Shown here piece by piece: positions 9,039-17,159 of a stretch of DNA of 64,000 nucleotides. Origin of the DNA: Paenibacillus camelliae (GTDB lineage: Bacteria; Bacillota; Bacilli; Paenibacillales; Paenibacillaceae); the NCBI RefSeq assembly GCF_023715345.1, contig NZ_JAMBNY010000001.1, positions 558,001 through 622,000 on the forward strand, written 5' to 3'. A program made the translations under genes and the position numbers. Below the pieces are notes generated by a model, which did not search any database, was not told the DNA's origin, and worked only from the letters and a program-made list of their open reading frames with translations. How positions within the stretch are numbered: position 1 is the first letter of the stretch; each line of letters begins with the position of its first letter.

Positions 9039-10136
9039 TCACCTCGAATATCGAGAAATATTGAGCAGGATGCCAAATGCCGTTAGTAATAGCGTTAACG
9101 ATGAACCTCCGTAGCTCACTAGCGGTAAGGTTATACCGGTTACTGGCATCATACCAATAACTACGCCTATATTAATAAGCACTTGTACTCCAATGATGCT
9201 CGTTATGCCGATGGCCAGCAAGCTGCCAAACGTATCTGGCGCTGAAATCGCTGTTCGGACACCTCGCCAAACGACGATTAAAAACAATAGGATAAGCGTC
9301 GCTCCACCGATGAAGCCGAGCTCCTCCGCTAATATGGAAAAAATAAAATCGGTTTGTGGCTCGGGCAAATAACTGAATTTCTGCCGGCTTGCTCCAAGCC
9401 CTAATCCTACTAAGCCTCCAGGTCCTATAGCAAATAATGATTGAATAATCTGATAGCCTCCACCAAGTGGATCTGCCCAAGGATCTAAAAAGGAGGTGAT
9501 ACGTTTCAGACGATAGGGAGCAGCAATAATTAGCCCAACAAAGCCGACAACCCCAATCATTGCAAGTCCACCTAGGTGAATGAGCCTTGCACCTGCGGTA
9601 AAGATCAGAATAATCGACGCACCGACCATGACTGCACCTGTACCTAGGTCAGGCTGAAGCATAATTAGGCCAAAAGCTACAAACACGAGAGCTAATGGAG
9701 GCATCAAGCCCTTCGTAAATTGCGTAATCTTCTGCTGCTCAATCGATAACCATTTTGCTAGAAAAATAACCATTGCTAGCTTCATAAATTCCGAAGGCTG
9801 TATGCCGAAGGAGCCTATGCCCAGCCAGCTGCGTGCTCCACCACGTACGACACCGATACCCGGGATCAATACGAGCAGGAGTAAGCCAAAGCAAACAAGC
9901 AGCAAAATTGGTGCTAATTTCTTCCATAATGTATAGTTTACACGTGATAAAAACAGCATCGATACAAGCCCTAAGCCAGCAAATATGGCTTGGCGCTTTA
10001 AAAAGTAAAATGGATCACCGAATTCATGAAAACCTTTTACTGCACTGGCGCTATACACCATCATTAGTCCAATTCCCAAAATTAGCAGAATGGATATTAA
10101 AAGCCAAATGTCTGGGGCAGAGCGAGCCTTAACCAT
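9039..10136 (-). CDS. spoVE: SEDS-family lipid II polymerase SpoVE/FtsW
   Basis: Polytopic SEDS peptidoglycan glycosyltransferase that works with a class B PBP. About ten membrane segments are seen, with the conserved QPSEFMKLAMVIFLAKW loop, the FLDPWADPLGGGYQIIQSL loop and the C-terminal LPLVSYGGSSL motif. Position between murD and murG equals that of spoVE in Bacillus subtilis, where it makes the spore cortex with SpoVD; spoVD is also in this cluster. It could instead serve vegetative division as FtsW. The ATG at 10136 follows AGAGGTG. Confidence 0.9.
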   Translation of the reverse strand: MVKARSAPDIWLLISILLILGIGLMMVYSASAVKGFHEFGDPFYFLKRQAIFAGLGLVSMLFLSRVNYTLWKKLAPILLLVCFGLLLLVLIPGIGVVRGGARSWLGIGSFGIQPSEFMKLAMVIFLAKWLSIEQQKITQFTKGLMPPLALVFVAFGLIMLQPDLGTGAVMVGASIILIFTAGARLIHLGGLAMIGVVGFVGLIIAAPYRLKRITSFLDPWADPLGGGYQIIQSLFAIGPGGLVGLGLGASRQKFSYLPEPQTDFIFSILAEELGFIGGATLILLFLIVVWRGVRTAISAPDTFGSLLAIGITSIIGVQVLINIGVVIGMMPVTGITLPLVSYGGSSLTLLLTAFGILLNISRYSR

Positions 10137-10181
10137 ATCTTACACACCTCTACATATACGAAGTAGGGACTAGCCCCCTAC

Positions 10182-11633
10182 TTACAAGGTATGCACCGAT
10201 TTCTTAAACATGCTTCCTCTTTGCTCATAAGATGAAAACATATCCCAGCTCGCACACGCAGGTGACAGCAGCACAATGTCTCCCTCGACCGCTAGTTGTG
10301 CTGCCAGCTTCACCGCCTCGTCAAGCGTTTCCTCGGCACTAGCTTTAGGTTCGACGAGTCTCACCTCTTCTAAACCTGCCTGACTAGCAACCGCTTCTAG
10401 CTTGCTTCTAGTTTCGCCTAAAGCAACAAGTCCCTTTACACGATCACGGAAGATAGGCTCCAGCTCAGCATAATCTGAGCCTCGATCTAATCCGCCTGCA
10501 ATAAGAACAATAGGCGCTGATAAGGAACGGATCGACATAATTGTCGCCGTTGCATTTGTCGCCTTCGAATCATTATAAAATGTGATGCCATTAGCTTCGC
10601 TCACAAATTCCAAACGATGCTCTACACCTCTAAAGAGCTCAAGCGGCTTTACAAGCGCTTCTGGGGCAGCTCCTGCCATAAGACATGCAGCAATTGCCGC
10701 AAGCGCATTTGCCGCATTATGACGCCCTGGTATGCCTAGCATGTGCAAAGGCATAAGTGACTTAGGTTCAACGTCTGACGACATGCGATACATAATGTGA
10801 CGCGCTGCAGCTTCCTCGGCTGCGTCAGGCAATGGCTCCCCTGCCTGAATTGGTTCATATGGCGGGTCGACATATACCCCCTTCTCAAGCGTCTCATAGA
10901 TCGAGAACGGAAAGCTAATGCCTCGGCAATGAGTAATCATTTCTCGCGTAACGGGATCATCCCAATTCAGAATAGCAACATCATCTTTATTCTGATTGTC
11001 TAATATTTTCGCTTTCGAACGGATATAATCCTGCAAATCTCCATGATAATCGAGATGTGTCTCCGCAATATTTAGAATAAGAGCGATTTTAGGTGCGAAC
11101 TTAGCAGTTCCTTTCAGCTGAAAGCTGCTAAGCTCGGCTACAATCCATTGATCCTTCGTTACTTCTCTTGCAATTTCACACAATGGCAAACCAATATTTC
11201 CGCCAACGACAGGCTGCAAGCGGGCTGCTTCTAGCAGCTTGCCAATGAGTGTCGTCGTTGTCGTCTTCCCATTCGAGCCCGTAATACCGATAATCGGAGC
11301 TTGACTAACCCAATATGCTACTTCTACTTCTGTAATGATTTCTACATTTAATTGCTGCGCACGTACTATAGGCGGCGCTGAATATGGAATTCCTGGATTT
11401 TTTACTAGTAATGCAGTATCTGCCTGAACCAAATCGTCAGGATGATATCCACATATCACTTCTATTCCTAATGCTTCAAGCTCTGCAGCCTCAGGAGACT
11501 GCTCACGTGTTTTTCGATCATTAACCGTGACAATTGCTCCAAGCTGATGAAACAGCTTGGCTACACTAACGCCACTTCTAGCTAAGCCTAATACTACTAT
11601 TTTTTTATTTATATACTGTGACGGATGGTTCAT
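10182..11633 (-). CDS. murD: UDP-MurNAc-L-alanine:D-glutamate ligase MurD
   Basis: Cytoplasmic Mur ligase that adds D-Glu to UDP-MurNAc-L-Ala with ATP. A Rossmann-like N-terminal domain (VVLGLARSGVSVAKLF) is followed by the ATP-loop GITGSNGKTTTT near residue 120, the central domain, and a C-terminal domain starting around EHRLEFV. The length, 483 residues, is a little above the usual 450. The ATG is preceded by GAGGT. Upstream lies the E-element array, so transcription from mraY has to cross about 800 bases of repeats to reach it. Confidence 0.96.
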   Translation of the reverse strand: MNHPSQYINKKIVVLGLARSGVSVAKLFHQLGAIVTVNDRKTREQSPEAAELEALGIEVICGYHPDDLVQADTALLVKNPGIPYSAPPIVRAQQLNVEIITEVEVAYWVSQAPIIGITGSNGKTTTTTLIGKLLEAARLQPVVGGNIGLPLCEIAREVTKDQWIVAELSSFQLKGTAKFAPKIALILNIAETHLDYHGDLQDYIRSKAKILDNQNKDDVAILNWDDPVTREMITHCRGISFPFSIYETLEKGVYVDPPYEPIQAGEPLPDAAEEAAARHIMYRMSSDVEPKSLMPLHMLGIPGRHNAANALAAIAACLMAGAAPEALVKPLELFRGVEHRLEFVSEANGITFYNDSKATNATATIMSIRSLSAPIVLIAGGLDRGSDYAELEPIFRDRVKGLVALGETRSKLEAVASQAGLEEVRLVEPKASAEETLDEAVKLAAQLAVEGDIVLLSPACASWDMFSSYEQRGSMFKKSVHTL

Positions 11634-11764
11634 ATTAAGACCTCACTTTGACAATATGTACATTTGATGTGTTAATTGAAAATAATCCAATATAGATGTC
11701 GAAAATTCTTTCATTACTGCTTCGTGATCAAAGCCGAACTTTTTGACTTCCCTTCAAATAAGGT

Positions 11765-12034
11765 TCAAAAAGCTCGGCTTTCAGCACCAAGGCATCTGCA
11801 TCCGATGTGCGTTTTTTTCAAAAACGCTGTAATTGGATGAAGCTAGGGATTTGAGGAGCGCAGCTAAACGTTTTCGAAGAAAACGACTTCGAAAGCATTA
11901 ACTTGTTTTGGTACGTGAGCACCTACAATGTTTTCGTAGAAAACATACTTCGGAAGCATGTTCCACGATGAATTCAATATTCGTAGTCGAATAAACATTC
12001 AGTCCAGCTTCGTGATCAAAGCCGGACTTTTTGA
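11765..12034 (+). repeat. E element copy 1 (270 bp, carries two hairpin insertions)
   Basis: The closing stem is TCAAAAAGCTCGGCTTT (11765-11781) with AAAGCCGGACTTTTTGA (12018-12034). The core GAGGAGCGCAGC is present, but the inner ACGTA/TACGT hairpin is interrupted. Two related inserts lie inside, each with a GTTTTCGnAGAAAAC hairpin (11869-11885 and 11929-11945) followed by ACTTCGnAAGCAT. The left internal arm GGGATTT (11846-11852) has no partner in this copy but is complementary to AAATCCC in copy 2. Confidence 0.8.
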
Positions 12035-12052
12035 CTTCCCTTCAAATAAGGT

Positions 12053-12253
12053 TCAAAAAGCTCGGCTTTCAGCACCAAGGCATCTGCTTCCGATGTGCGT
12101 TTTTTTCAAAACGCTGTAATTGGAAGAAGCTAGAGTCTGAGGAGCGCAGCGTACGTTAGTTAGTACGTGAGCACCGGAAAATCCCGATGAATTCAATATT
12201 CGCAGTCGAATAAACATTCAGTCCAGCTTCGTGATCAAAGCCGGACTTTTTGA
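12053..12253 (+). repeat. E element copy 2 (201 bp)
   Basis: The same arms at 12053-12069 and 12237-12253 enclose the core. It shares with copy 1 a roughly 50-base block after CAGCACCAAG that copies 3 and 4 lack. The ACGT/ACGT inner hairpin and the CTGAAT-like/ATTCAG arm region are present. Its left internal arm GAGTCT matches copy 3, while its right internal arm AAATCCC (12179-12185) matches the left arm of copy 1, which suggests recombination between copies. Confidence 0.8.
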
Positions 12254-12271
12254 CTTCCCTTCAAATAAGGT

Positions 12272-12435
12272 TCAAAAAGCTCGGCTTTCAGCACCAAGAA
12301 GATTGGATGAAGCTAGAGTCTGAGGAGCGCAGCGTACGTAGTTGGTACGTGAGCACTGGAAGACTCGGCTGAATTCAATATTCGCAGTCGAATAAACATT
12401 CAGTCCAGCTTCGTGATCAAAGCCGGACTTTTTGA
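12272..12435 (+). repeat. E element copy 3 (164 bp, most complete fold)
   Basis: All predicted helices are intact. P1: 12272-12288 with 12419-12435, 16 of 17 pairs. P2: GAAGCT (12309-12314) with AGCTTC (12407-12412). P3: GAGTCT (12316-12321) with AGACTC (12361-12366). P4: ACGTA (12336-12340) with TACGT (12346-12350), loop GTTGG. P5: CTGAAT (12369-12374) with ATTCAG (12398-12403), topped by TATTCG (12379-12384) with CGAATA (12389-12394). The fold was worked out by eye. Confidence 0.85.
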
Positions 12436-12441
12436 CTTCCT

Positions 12442-13398
12442 CTATAAAATGAACATTAATCCTATAACTGCTAACAATAATCCCACCGACCAAAACACCG
12501 TTACGACCTTCCATTCTGACCAGCCTGAAAGTTCAAAGTGGTGATGAATGGGACTCATCTTGAATACACGTTTTTTACGTAGCTTAAAGGAAGTAACCTG
12601 AATAATAACAGAAAGCATTTCTAGTACGAATACACCGCCAATAAGAATAAGCAGAAGCTCCGTTTTTGTCAGGATCGCTACTGCAGCAATACCACCGCCA
12701 ATACCTAGCGAGCCCATATCCCCCATGAACACCTTCGCAGGATGCGCATTGTAAACGAGGAAGCCAAGCACCGCTCCAACCATCGAAGCTGAAAAGATTG
12801 CTGCATCATATTCCACAACCTTCAGCGCGATAATAGTGAAAGCACCAAACGCAATGGCGCTTGTACCAGCGAGCAGTCCGTCAACACCATCCGTAAAGTT
12901 CACTGAATTACTTGCCGCGAACATAATAATAACGACGAATGGATAATAGAACCAACCAAGATCTATGCCAGCAGTAGTTCCAGGTATAAGCAGCTCCGTG
13001 CTGTGGCCCATATTATATAACTGCCAGCAGACGATGACAGAGAATATAAGCTGACCGACTAGCTTTTGTCTAGCTGTTAAACCTAATGAACGCTTAAATA
13101 CAATTTTAATATAATCATCTAAAAATCCGACGATACCAAAGCCAAGCGATGCGGTAAGCAACACCCAAAACTCACTACTAATCTCTGCGAACTTAATAAA
13201 TGTAATAAGCAGCGCAAGCATAATGATGATGCCACCCATTGTAGGTGTTCCGCTTTTTTTCAAATGGCTTTGTGGACCGTCCGTACGAATTTGCTGTCCG
13301 AATTTTAATCGTCTTAATAACGGTATGAACAGTGGTCCGAATAAGACTGCTAGTATGAAGGAAACTCCTAATGATAATAAAATGACCATCATGTCCAT
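12442..13398 (-). CDS. mraY: Phospho-MurNAc-pentapeptide translocase MraY
   Basis: Polytopic membrane enzyme that moves phospho-MurNAc-pentapeptide from UDP to undecaprenyl phosphate, making lipid I. About ten membrane segments; signature motifs are GFLDDYIK with catalytic aspartates, SVNFTDGVDGLL, GDMGSLGIGG and SPIHHHFEL. The ATG at 13398 (MDMMVILLSLG) follows AAAGGGGTGAG; the upstream in-frame codons to 13428 overlap murF and are rejected. Length 318 residues is normal. It starts 4 bases after the murF stop. Confidence 0.96.
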   Translation of the reverse strand: MDMMVILLSLGVSFILAVLFGPLFIPLLRRLKFGQQIRTDGPQSHLKKSGTPTMGGIIIMLALLITFIKFAEISSEFWVLLTASLGFGIVGFLDDYIKIVFKRSLGLTARQKLVGQLIFSVIVCWQLYNMGHSTELLIPGTTAGIDLGWFYYPFVVIIMFAASNSVNFTDGVDGLLAGTSAIAFGAFTIIALKVVEYDAAIFSASMVGAVLGFLVYNAHPAKVFMGDMGSLGIGGGIAAVAILTKTELLLILIGGVFVLEMLSVIIQVTSFKLRKKRVFKMSPIHHHFELSGWSEWKVVTVFWSVGLLLAVIGLMFIL

Positions 13399-13402
13399 AC
13401 AC

Positions 13403-14806
13403 TCACCCCTTTTCCAAAGCTTCGACAACCTGCTCCATCTTCATACCTCTAGAACCCTTGACAAGCACAAGGTCCTCAGGCTTTACACGGGGCAGAAGCC
13501 AAGCAATTAGCTCTTCCTTTGTATTAAAATGTTGTAGCTGCTCTTCCTCGTTAAAATGAGCGCGAGCACCCTCTACAATGTACTTACCTAACTCGCCACA
13601 AGCGATGACAGCATCGACCTTGGAGGCATCGGCATATTCTCCCATCTCACGATGAAGCTTCTCTTCATCTGGACCGAGCTCGAGCATATCTGCAAGCACT
13701 AGCCACTTCTTCCTAAAGCCAGTTAGACTGCCTACTAGCTCGATCGCCGCTCTAGTCGCTGTCGGATTGGCATTATAGGCGTCATTGAGCAGTGTAGCTC
13801 CGTTGAACGCTGTTGACGGTGCAATTCGCATGCCTGTAAGCTGCATCGATTGAAAGCCTTCGCTAATTTGTTCCGCAGGAACACCAAACAACCGAGCAAC
13901 CGCAATAGCGGCAAGGGCGTTACTAACATTATGACGGCCTGGTATCATAATTTGTTGCTGTCCAACACTGCAGGACTTGCCCATATATTGCACCTCGAAC
14001 GTGCTCTTCACAGGATCAAGTACAATATGATCAGCCGACCACTCATTGGCTTCGCCAAGTCCAAACGTTTTCTTCTCAATTGTGCTTGGCATGAACAGCT
14101 TCGCCATTTCTTCCTCTAGCAGCGGTTCATCACCATTGTATATGAATATTCCTTCCTCTCCCAAGCCGTGAATAATTTCAAGCTTCGCTTGGGCGATGCC
14201 TCTTCTGCTGCCAAGCTGTTGCATATGCGCATCCCCGATGTTCGTTATAATAGCCACATCAGGCTGCGCGATTTTTGATAGCAGCTCAATTTCGCCAAAA
14301 CCACTCATACCAAGCTCAACGACAGCAACATCCGTATCCTCATCTAAAGCAAGAATTGTATGTGGCAATCCTATATGATTATTCAAATTACCTTCTGTTT
14401 TTCTTACGTTATAAGTCGTACTAAGCAGCGCTGCTGTCATATCCTTCGTAGTCGTCTTCCCGTTACTGCCTGTAATTGCCACAACACGAGTAAACAGCTC
14501 GCCACGATAGCTCATCGCTAGCTTTTGCATCGCAGCAAGTGGGTCACGAACGAATAGAAATGGGAAGTGCTCAAGATCGTCTGGAACAGGAACTCCTTTT
14601 TTCCACAGAGCAGCCTTTGCTCCATTCTCGATCGCTTGGTGTATAAACTGATGTCCGTCAAAGCGATCGCCTGTTAGTGGAATGAACAGCTCACCCTCTG
14701 TCGATCTTGAATCTCTTTTAATTCCCTCTACGATGAGCTCCTTCAGCTCTCCTTTATATATTGCACCACTCATGTCTGTGAGCTGCGCAATGGTTCTTCT
14801 TATCAA
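13403..14806 (-). CDS. murF: UDP-MurNAc-tripeptide:D-Ala-D-Ala ligase MurF
   Basis: Mur ligase that completes the pentapeptide by adding D-Ala-D-Ala. ITGSNGKTTTKDM is the ATP loop, TEGNLNNHIGLP the MurF-specific motif, and NDAYNANPTA lies in the C-terminal domain. The frame extends to 14863, but the start is probably TTG at 14806 (reading LIRRTIAQLTDM), since GGAG lies 9 bases upstream and this lines up with the usual MIKRT start. That gives 467 residues. Unlike in relatives, no murE precedes it; its own promoter lies at 14956-14964. Confidence 0.95.
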   Translation of the reverse strand: MIRRTIAQLTDMSGAIYKGELKELIVEGIKRDSRSTEGELFIPLTGDRFDGHQFIHQAIENGAKAALWKKGVPVPDDLEHFPFLFVRDPLAAMQKLAMSYRGELFTRVVAITGSNGKTTTKDMTAALLSTTYNVRKTEGNLNNHIGLPHTILALDEDTDVAVVELGMSGFGEIELLSKIAQPDVAIITNIGDAHMQQLGSRRGIAQAKLEIIHGLGEEGIFIYNGDEPLLEEEMAKLFMPSTIEKKTFGLGEANEWSADHIVLDPVKSTFEVQYMGKSCSVGQQQIMIPGRHNVSNALAAIAVARLFGVPAEQISEGFQSMQLTGMRIAPSTAFNGATLLNDAYNANPTATRAAIELVGSLTGFRKKWLVLADMLELGPDEEKLHREMGEYADASKVDAVIACGELGKYIVEGARAHFNEEEQLQHFNTKEELIAWLLPRVKPEDLVLVKGSRGMKMEQVVEALEKG

Positions 14807-14955
14807 TGTCATTAACTCCTTCATCATGATCTGCATGCAAAGACTAATGATTTCCTTCCACATATAGCCCGAACAATATACTACCGCGCATTAGCTTGCC
14901 AATTCAATAGCTTTTTTTAACAATTATGTTCAATAACGCTGAAACATGCTTTTTT

Positions 14956-14964
14956 ATTATAGCA
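14956..14964 (-). promoter_or_regulatory. Extended -10 promoter candidate for murF-mraY
   Basis: On the minus strand TGCTATAAT (14964-14956) is a perfect extended -10 element. It lies between the spoVD terminator and murF. No strong -35 element was found at 17 bases. It would give murF-mraY(-murD) their own start after spoVD transcription stops. The motif also sits in a small ACATGC/GCATGT inverted repeat (14944-14966). Confidence 0.5.
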
Positions 14965-14976
14965 TGTGAAAACGAC

Positions 14977-15020
14977 AAGCGAGAGAATCAAATGAAAACT
15001 TCTAAGCTATTCTCTCGCTT
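14977..15020 (-). terminator. Terminator after spoVD
   Basis: A perfect 12-base stem AAGCGAGAGAAT (14977-14988) / ATTCTCTCGCTT (15009-15020) lies 31 bases downstream of the spoVD stop. On the minus strand the stem is followed by GTCGTTTTC, only a short T-run. Confidence 0.8.
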
Positions 15021-15051
15021 ATGCTTCCAACTGCCTAAAAACAATAGGTCA

Positions 15052-17007
15052 TTAGTTGTGAGAATGAAGCGCTCCTTCCGGTAAATCCGATTCATCTCCA
15101 AGGTATATTCGAATCGTAGAGCCGCGCTCCACCCTCTCCCCTGCAGCAGGAGCTTGTTTAATGACCGTATTGCCCGTGCCTGAGCTCGTTAGGTTAAAAT
15201 TCATATTCAAATCTTCATAAATTTCAGTTATCGTCTTGCCTACTAGATTTGGAACATTAACAACTGGCGTTTCACCGTAGCGGTATAAGCGATCAATTTG
15301 TGTTTCACGCTTTGGTACCTCTAAAATTTGTAGCGCATCCTCCATAATATTGCGGACAATCGGGGCTGCCACCACACCACCAAATTGTATCCCCTCTGGA
15401 TTGTCTACCGCAACATAGACGACAATCTGTGGATCGTCTGCAGGGGCGAAGCCGATGAAGGAAACGATATGCTCCGATGTAGAATAGCGACCGTTTACAA
15501 CCTTTTGCGCTGTACCTGTCTTCCCTCCAACACGATAGCCATCAATGAAGGCATTTCTACCGGTGCCTAGCGCGACAACGCTCTCTAATGCCTCTCTCAC
15601 CTGCTTCGACGTAGCTTCTGAGATAACCTCTCTAACAGCTGTAGGCTCGATCTCCTGGACTACTTCACCGCTCTCTCGATTAATCCACGCCTTGGCGACA
15701 TACGGCTTATACAATGTGCCTCCATTAATCGCTGCTGATACGGCAGTAATTTGCTGGATTGGTGTAACAGAAACCCCTTGTCCGAATGCGGTGGTAGCGA
15801 GCTCCACTGGACCGACCTGACTTAGCTTGAATAGTATGCCGTTTTCCTCACCGCCAATGTCTATGCCTGTTTTAGAGCCAAAGCCAAAGTTACGTATATA
15901 TTCAAATAGCTTATCCTTGCCTAGACGATTACCTAGCTCTACGAAGCCAGGGTTACAGGAGTTTTCAACAACCTGCAAAAAGGTTTGACTACCATGTCCA
16001 CCTTTTTTCCAGCAACGAAGCCTTGCCCCGCCTATTTCCACTGCACCACCATCATAGAACTTCTCGTTTTTGAGATTGACTTTATTTTCTTCAAGAGCAG
16101 CTGCGAGTGTAATAATTTTAAAGGTTGAACCAGGCTCGTAGGTCATCCAGATCGGAAGGTTGCGGTTGTACACGATCGGGTCCACCTCTTGATATTCGCT
16201 TGGGCTATAGGTTGGACGACTTGCCATTCCAAGTATTTCGCCGCTATTCGGATTCATAGCTATCGCTATTACCGCATCAGCATTGAGTCCCGTCATCGCT
16301 TGATCGAGCTCCCGCTCCATAACCGTCTGAATCTGCTGATCAATCGTTAATTGCAGCGTTAAGCCCTCTTGAGGCGCAACGTATGTATCGGAGGAATTAG
16401 GCATCTGCCGACCTGCTGCATCGGATAAGAAGCTCACCATGCCCCCTACACCTTTCAGCTTGTCATTATGCGTTAACTCAAGGCCCGTTAAGCCATCATT
16501 GTCGATCCCTGTAAAGCCTAGCAAATGTGCAGCCAACCGCTCATACGGATAATAGCGTTTGTTGTCCTCTGCTACGACGATACCAGGTAGATTCAATGCT
16601 CGAATCTCGGCTGCTCGTTCGGGCGACATCTTCCGGCCACCAGGACCGAGTTTTACATTCATTTCTCTTTTCGATATCTTTTCGAGGACGTCCTCTTCTT
16701 CCATTCCAAGCAGTGGAGCAAGAGCTTTGGCCGTACCTTCCTTATCCTTGACTTGTACTGGTACTGCCCAAATCGTAGGAGTACTTATACTATATGCCAA
16801 CCGGACACCGTTGCGATCCCATATCTCACCTCGCTTAGCGACATATGGAATATCACGCCGCCATGAATCCTCTGCCTTCTCTGACAGCTCAGCTCCTTTA
16901 ATAAGCTGGACATAGCTTAGTCGCACAATAAGTCCGATGAACGCGACGATGGCAATCATCAATATAATAAACAACCTTCTTCTTACCGTTACATTTGATA
17001 CCTTCAT
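15052..17007 (-). CDS. spoVD: Sporulation-type class B PBP, stage V protein D (SpoVD)
   Basis: Membrane-anchored D,D-transpeptidase used for spore cortex synthesis. One N-terminal membrane segment (residues 11-31) precedes the PBP dimerisation domain (RGEIWDRNGVRLAYS onward). The transpeptidase domain carries the active-site YEPGSTFKI (SxxK), ENSCNPGF (SxN) and GGKTGTAQK (KTG). A single PASTA domain follows at about 585-640, the arrangement typical of SpoVD. Length 651 residues matches. It has terminators on both sides, so it may be transcribed alone, probably in the mother cell. Confidence 0.94.
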   Translation of the reverse strand: MKVSNVTVRRRLFIILMIAIVAFIGLIVRLSYVQLIKGAELSEKAEDSWRRDIPYVAKRGEIWDRNGVRLAYSISTPTIWAVPVQVKDKEGTAKALAPLLGMEEEDVLEKISKREMNVKLGPGGRKMSPERAAEIRALNLPGIVVAEDNKRYYPYERLAAHLLGFTGIDNDGLTGLELTHNDKLKGVGGMVSFLSDAAGRQMPNSSDTYVAPQEGLTLQLTIDQQIQTVMERELDQAMTGLNADAVIAIAMNPNSGEILGMASRPTYSPSEYQEVDPIVYNRNLPIWMTYEPGSTFKIITLAAALEENKVNLKNEKFYDGGAVEIGGARLRCWKKGGHGSQTFLQVVENSCNPGFVELGNRLGKDKLFEYIRNFGFGSKTGIDIGGEENGILFKLSQVGPVELATTAFGQGVSVTPIQQITAVSAAINGGTLYKPYVAKAWINRESGEVVQEIEPTAVREVISEATSKQVREALESVVALGTGRNAFIDGYRVGGKTGTAQKVVNGRYSTSEHIVSFIGFAPADDPQIVVYVAVDNPEGIQFGGVVAAPIVRNIMEDALQILEVPKRETQIDRLYRYGETPVVNVPNLVGKTITEIYEDLNMNFNLTSSGTGNTVIKQAPAAGERVERGSTIRIYLGDESDLPEGALHSHN

Positions 17008-17109
17008 CTCTATCCCCCTATCGCCTGAATCTGCATGATGATTTTAACAACTCTCTTTTCATGCGTATTCAACTGTAGGACAAGATAGAACACTCACGCT
17101 GCCAAATAA

Positions 17110-17146
17110 AATGAAGGAGAAGACTTCTTTCGCCTTCTCCTTCATT
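17110..17146 (-). terminator. Terminator between pbpB and spoVD
   Basis: A 13-base stem AATGAAGGAGAAG (17110-17122) / CTTCTCCTTCATT (17134-17146) lies just past the pbpB stop, followed on the minus strand by TTATTT. It separates the division PBP from the sporulation PBP. Confidence 0.85.
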
Positions 17147-17159
17147 ACACTGTTCCTTA

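Larger units (their letters stand above)
11634..12441. repeat. 808-base mraY-murD intergenic region: E-element array
   Basis: This gap between two essential cell-wall genes holds no credible gene. It contains an orphan right arm (11730-11746) followed by three tandem copies of a structured repeat (E1, E2, E3; listed separately). The arms read TCAAAAAGCTCGGCTTT (left) and AAAGCCGGACTTTTTGA (right), joined by an 18-base spacer between successive copies. The array ends 6 bases before the mraY stop. About 95 bases next to murD are non-repetitive and could hold a murD promoter. Confidence 0.85.

Noticed and set aside
11721-12441. Possible CRISPR array
   Set aside because: The repeat units are 160-270 bases, few, and the parts between repeats are themselves alike; no short repeats with unique spacers and no cas genes in the window.
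12272-12514. 80-residue minus-strand frame across E copy 3 and the mraY end
   Set aside because: Out of frame with mraY and built from repeat sequence; no SD.
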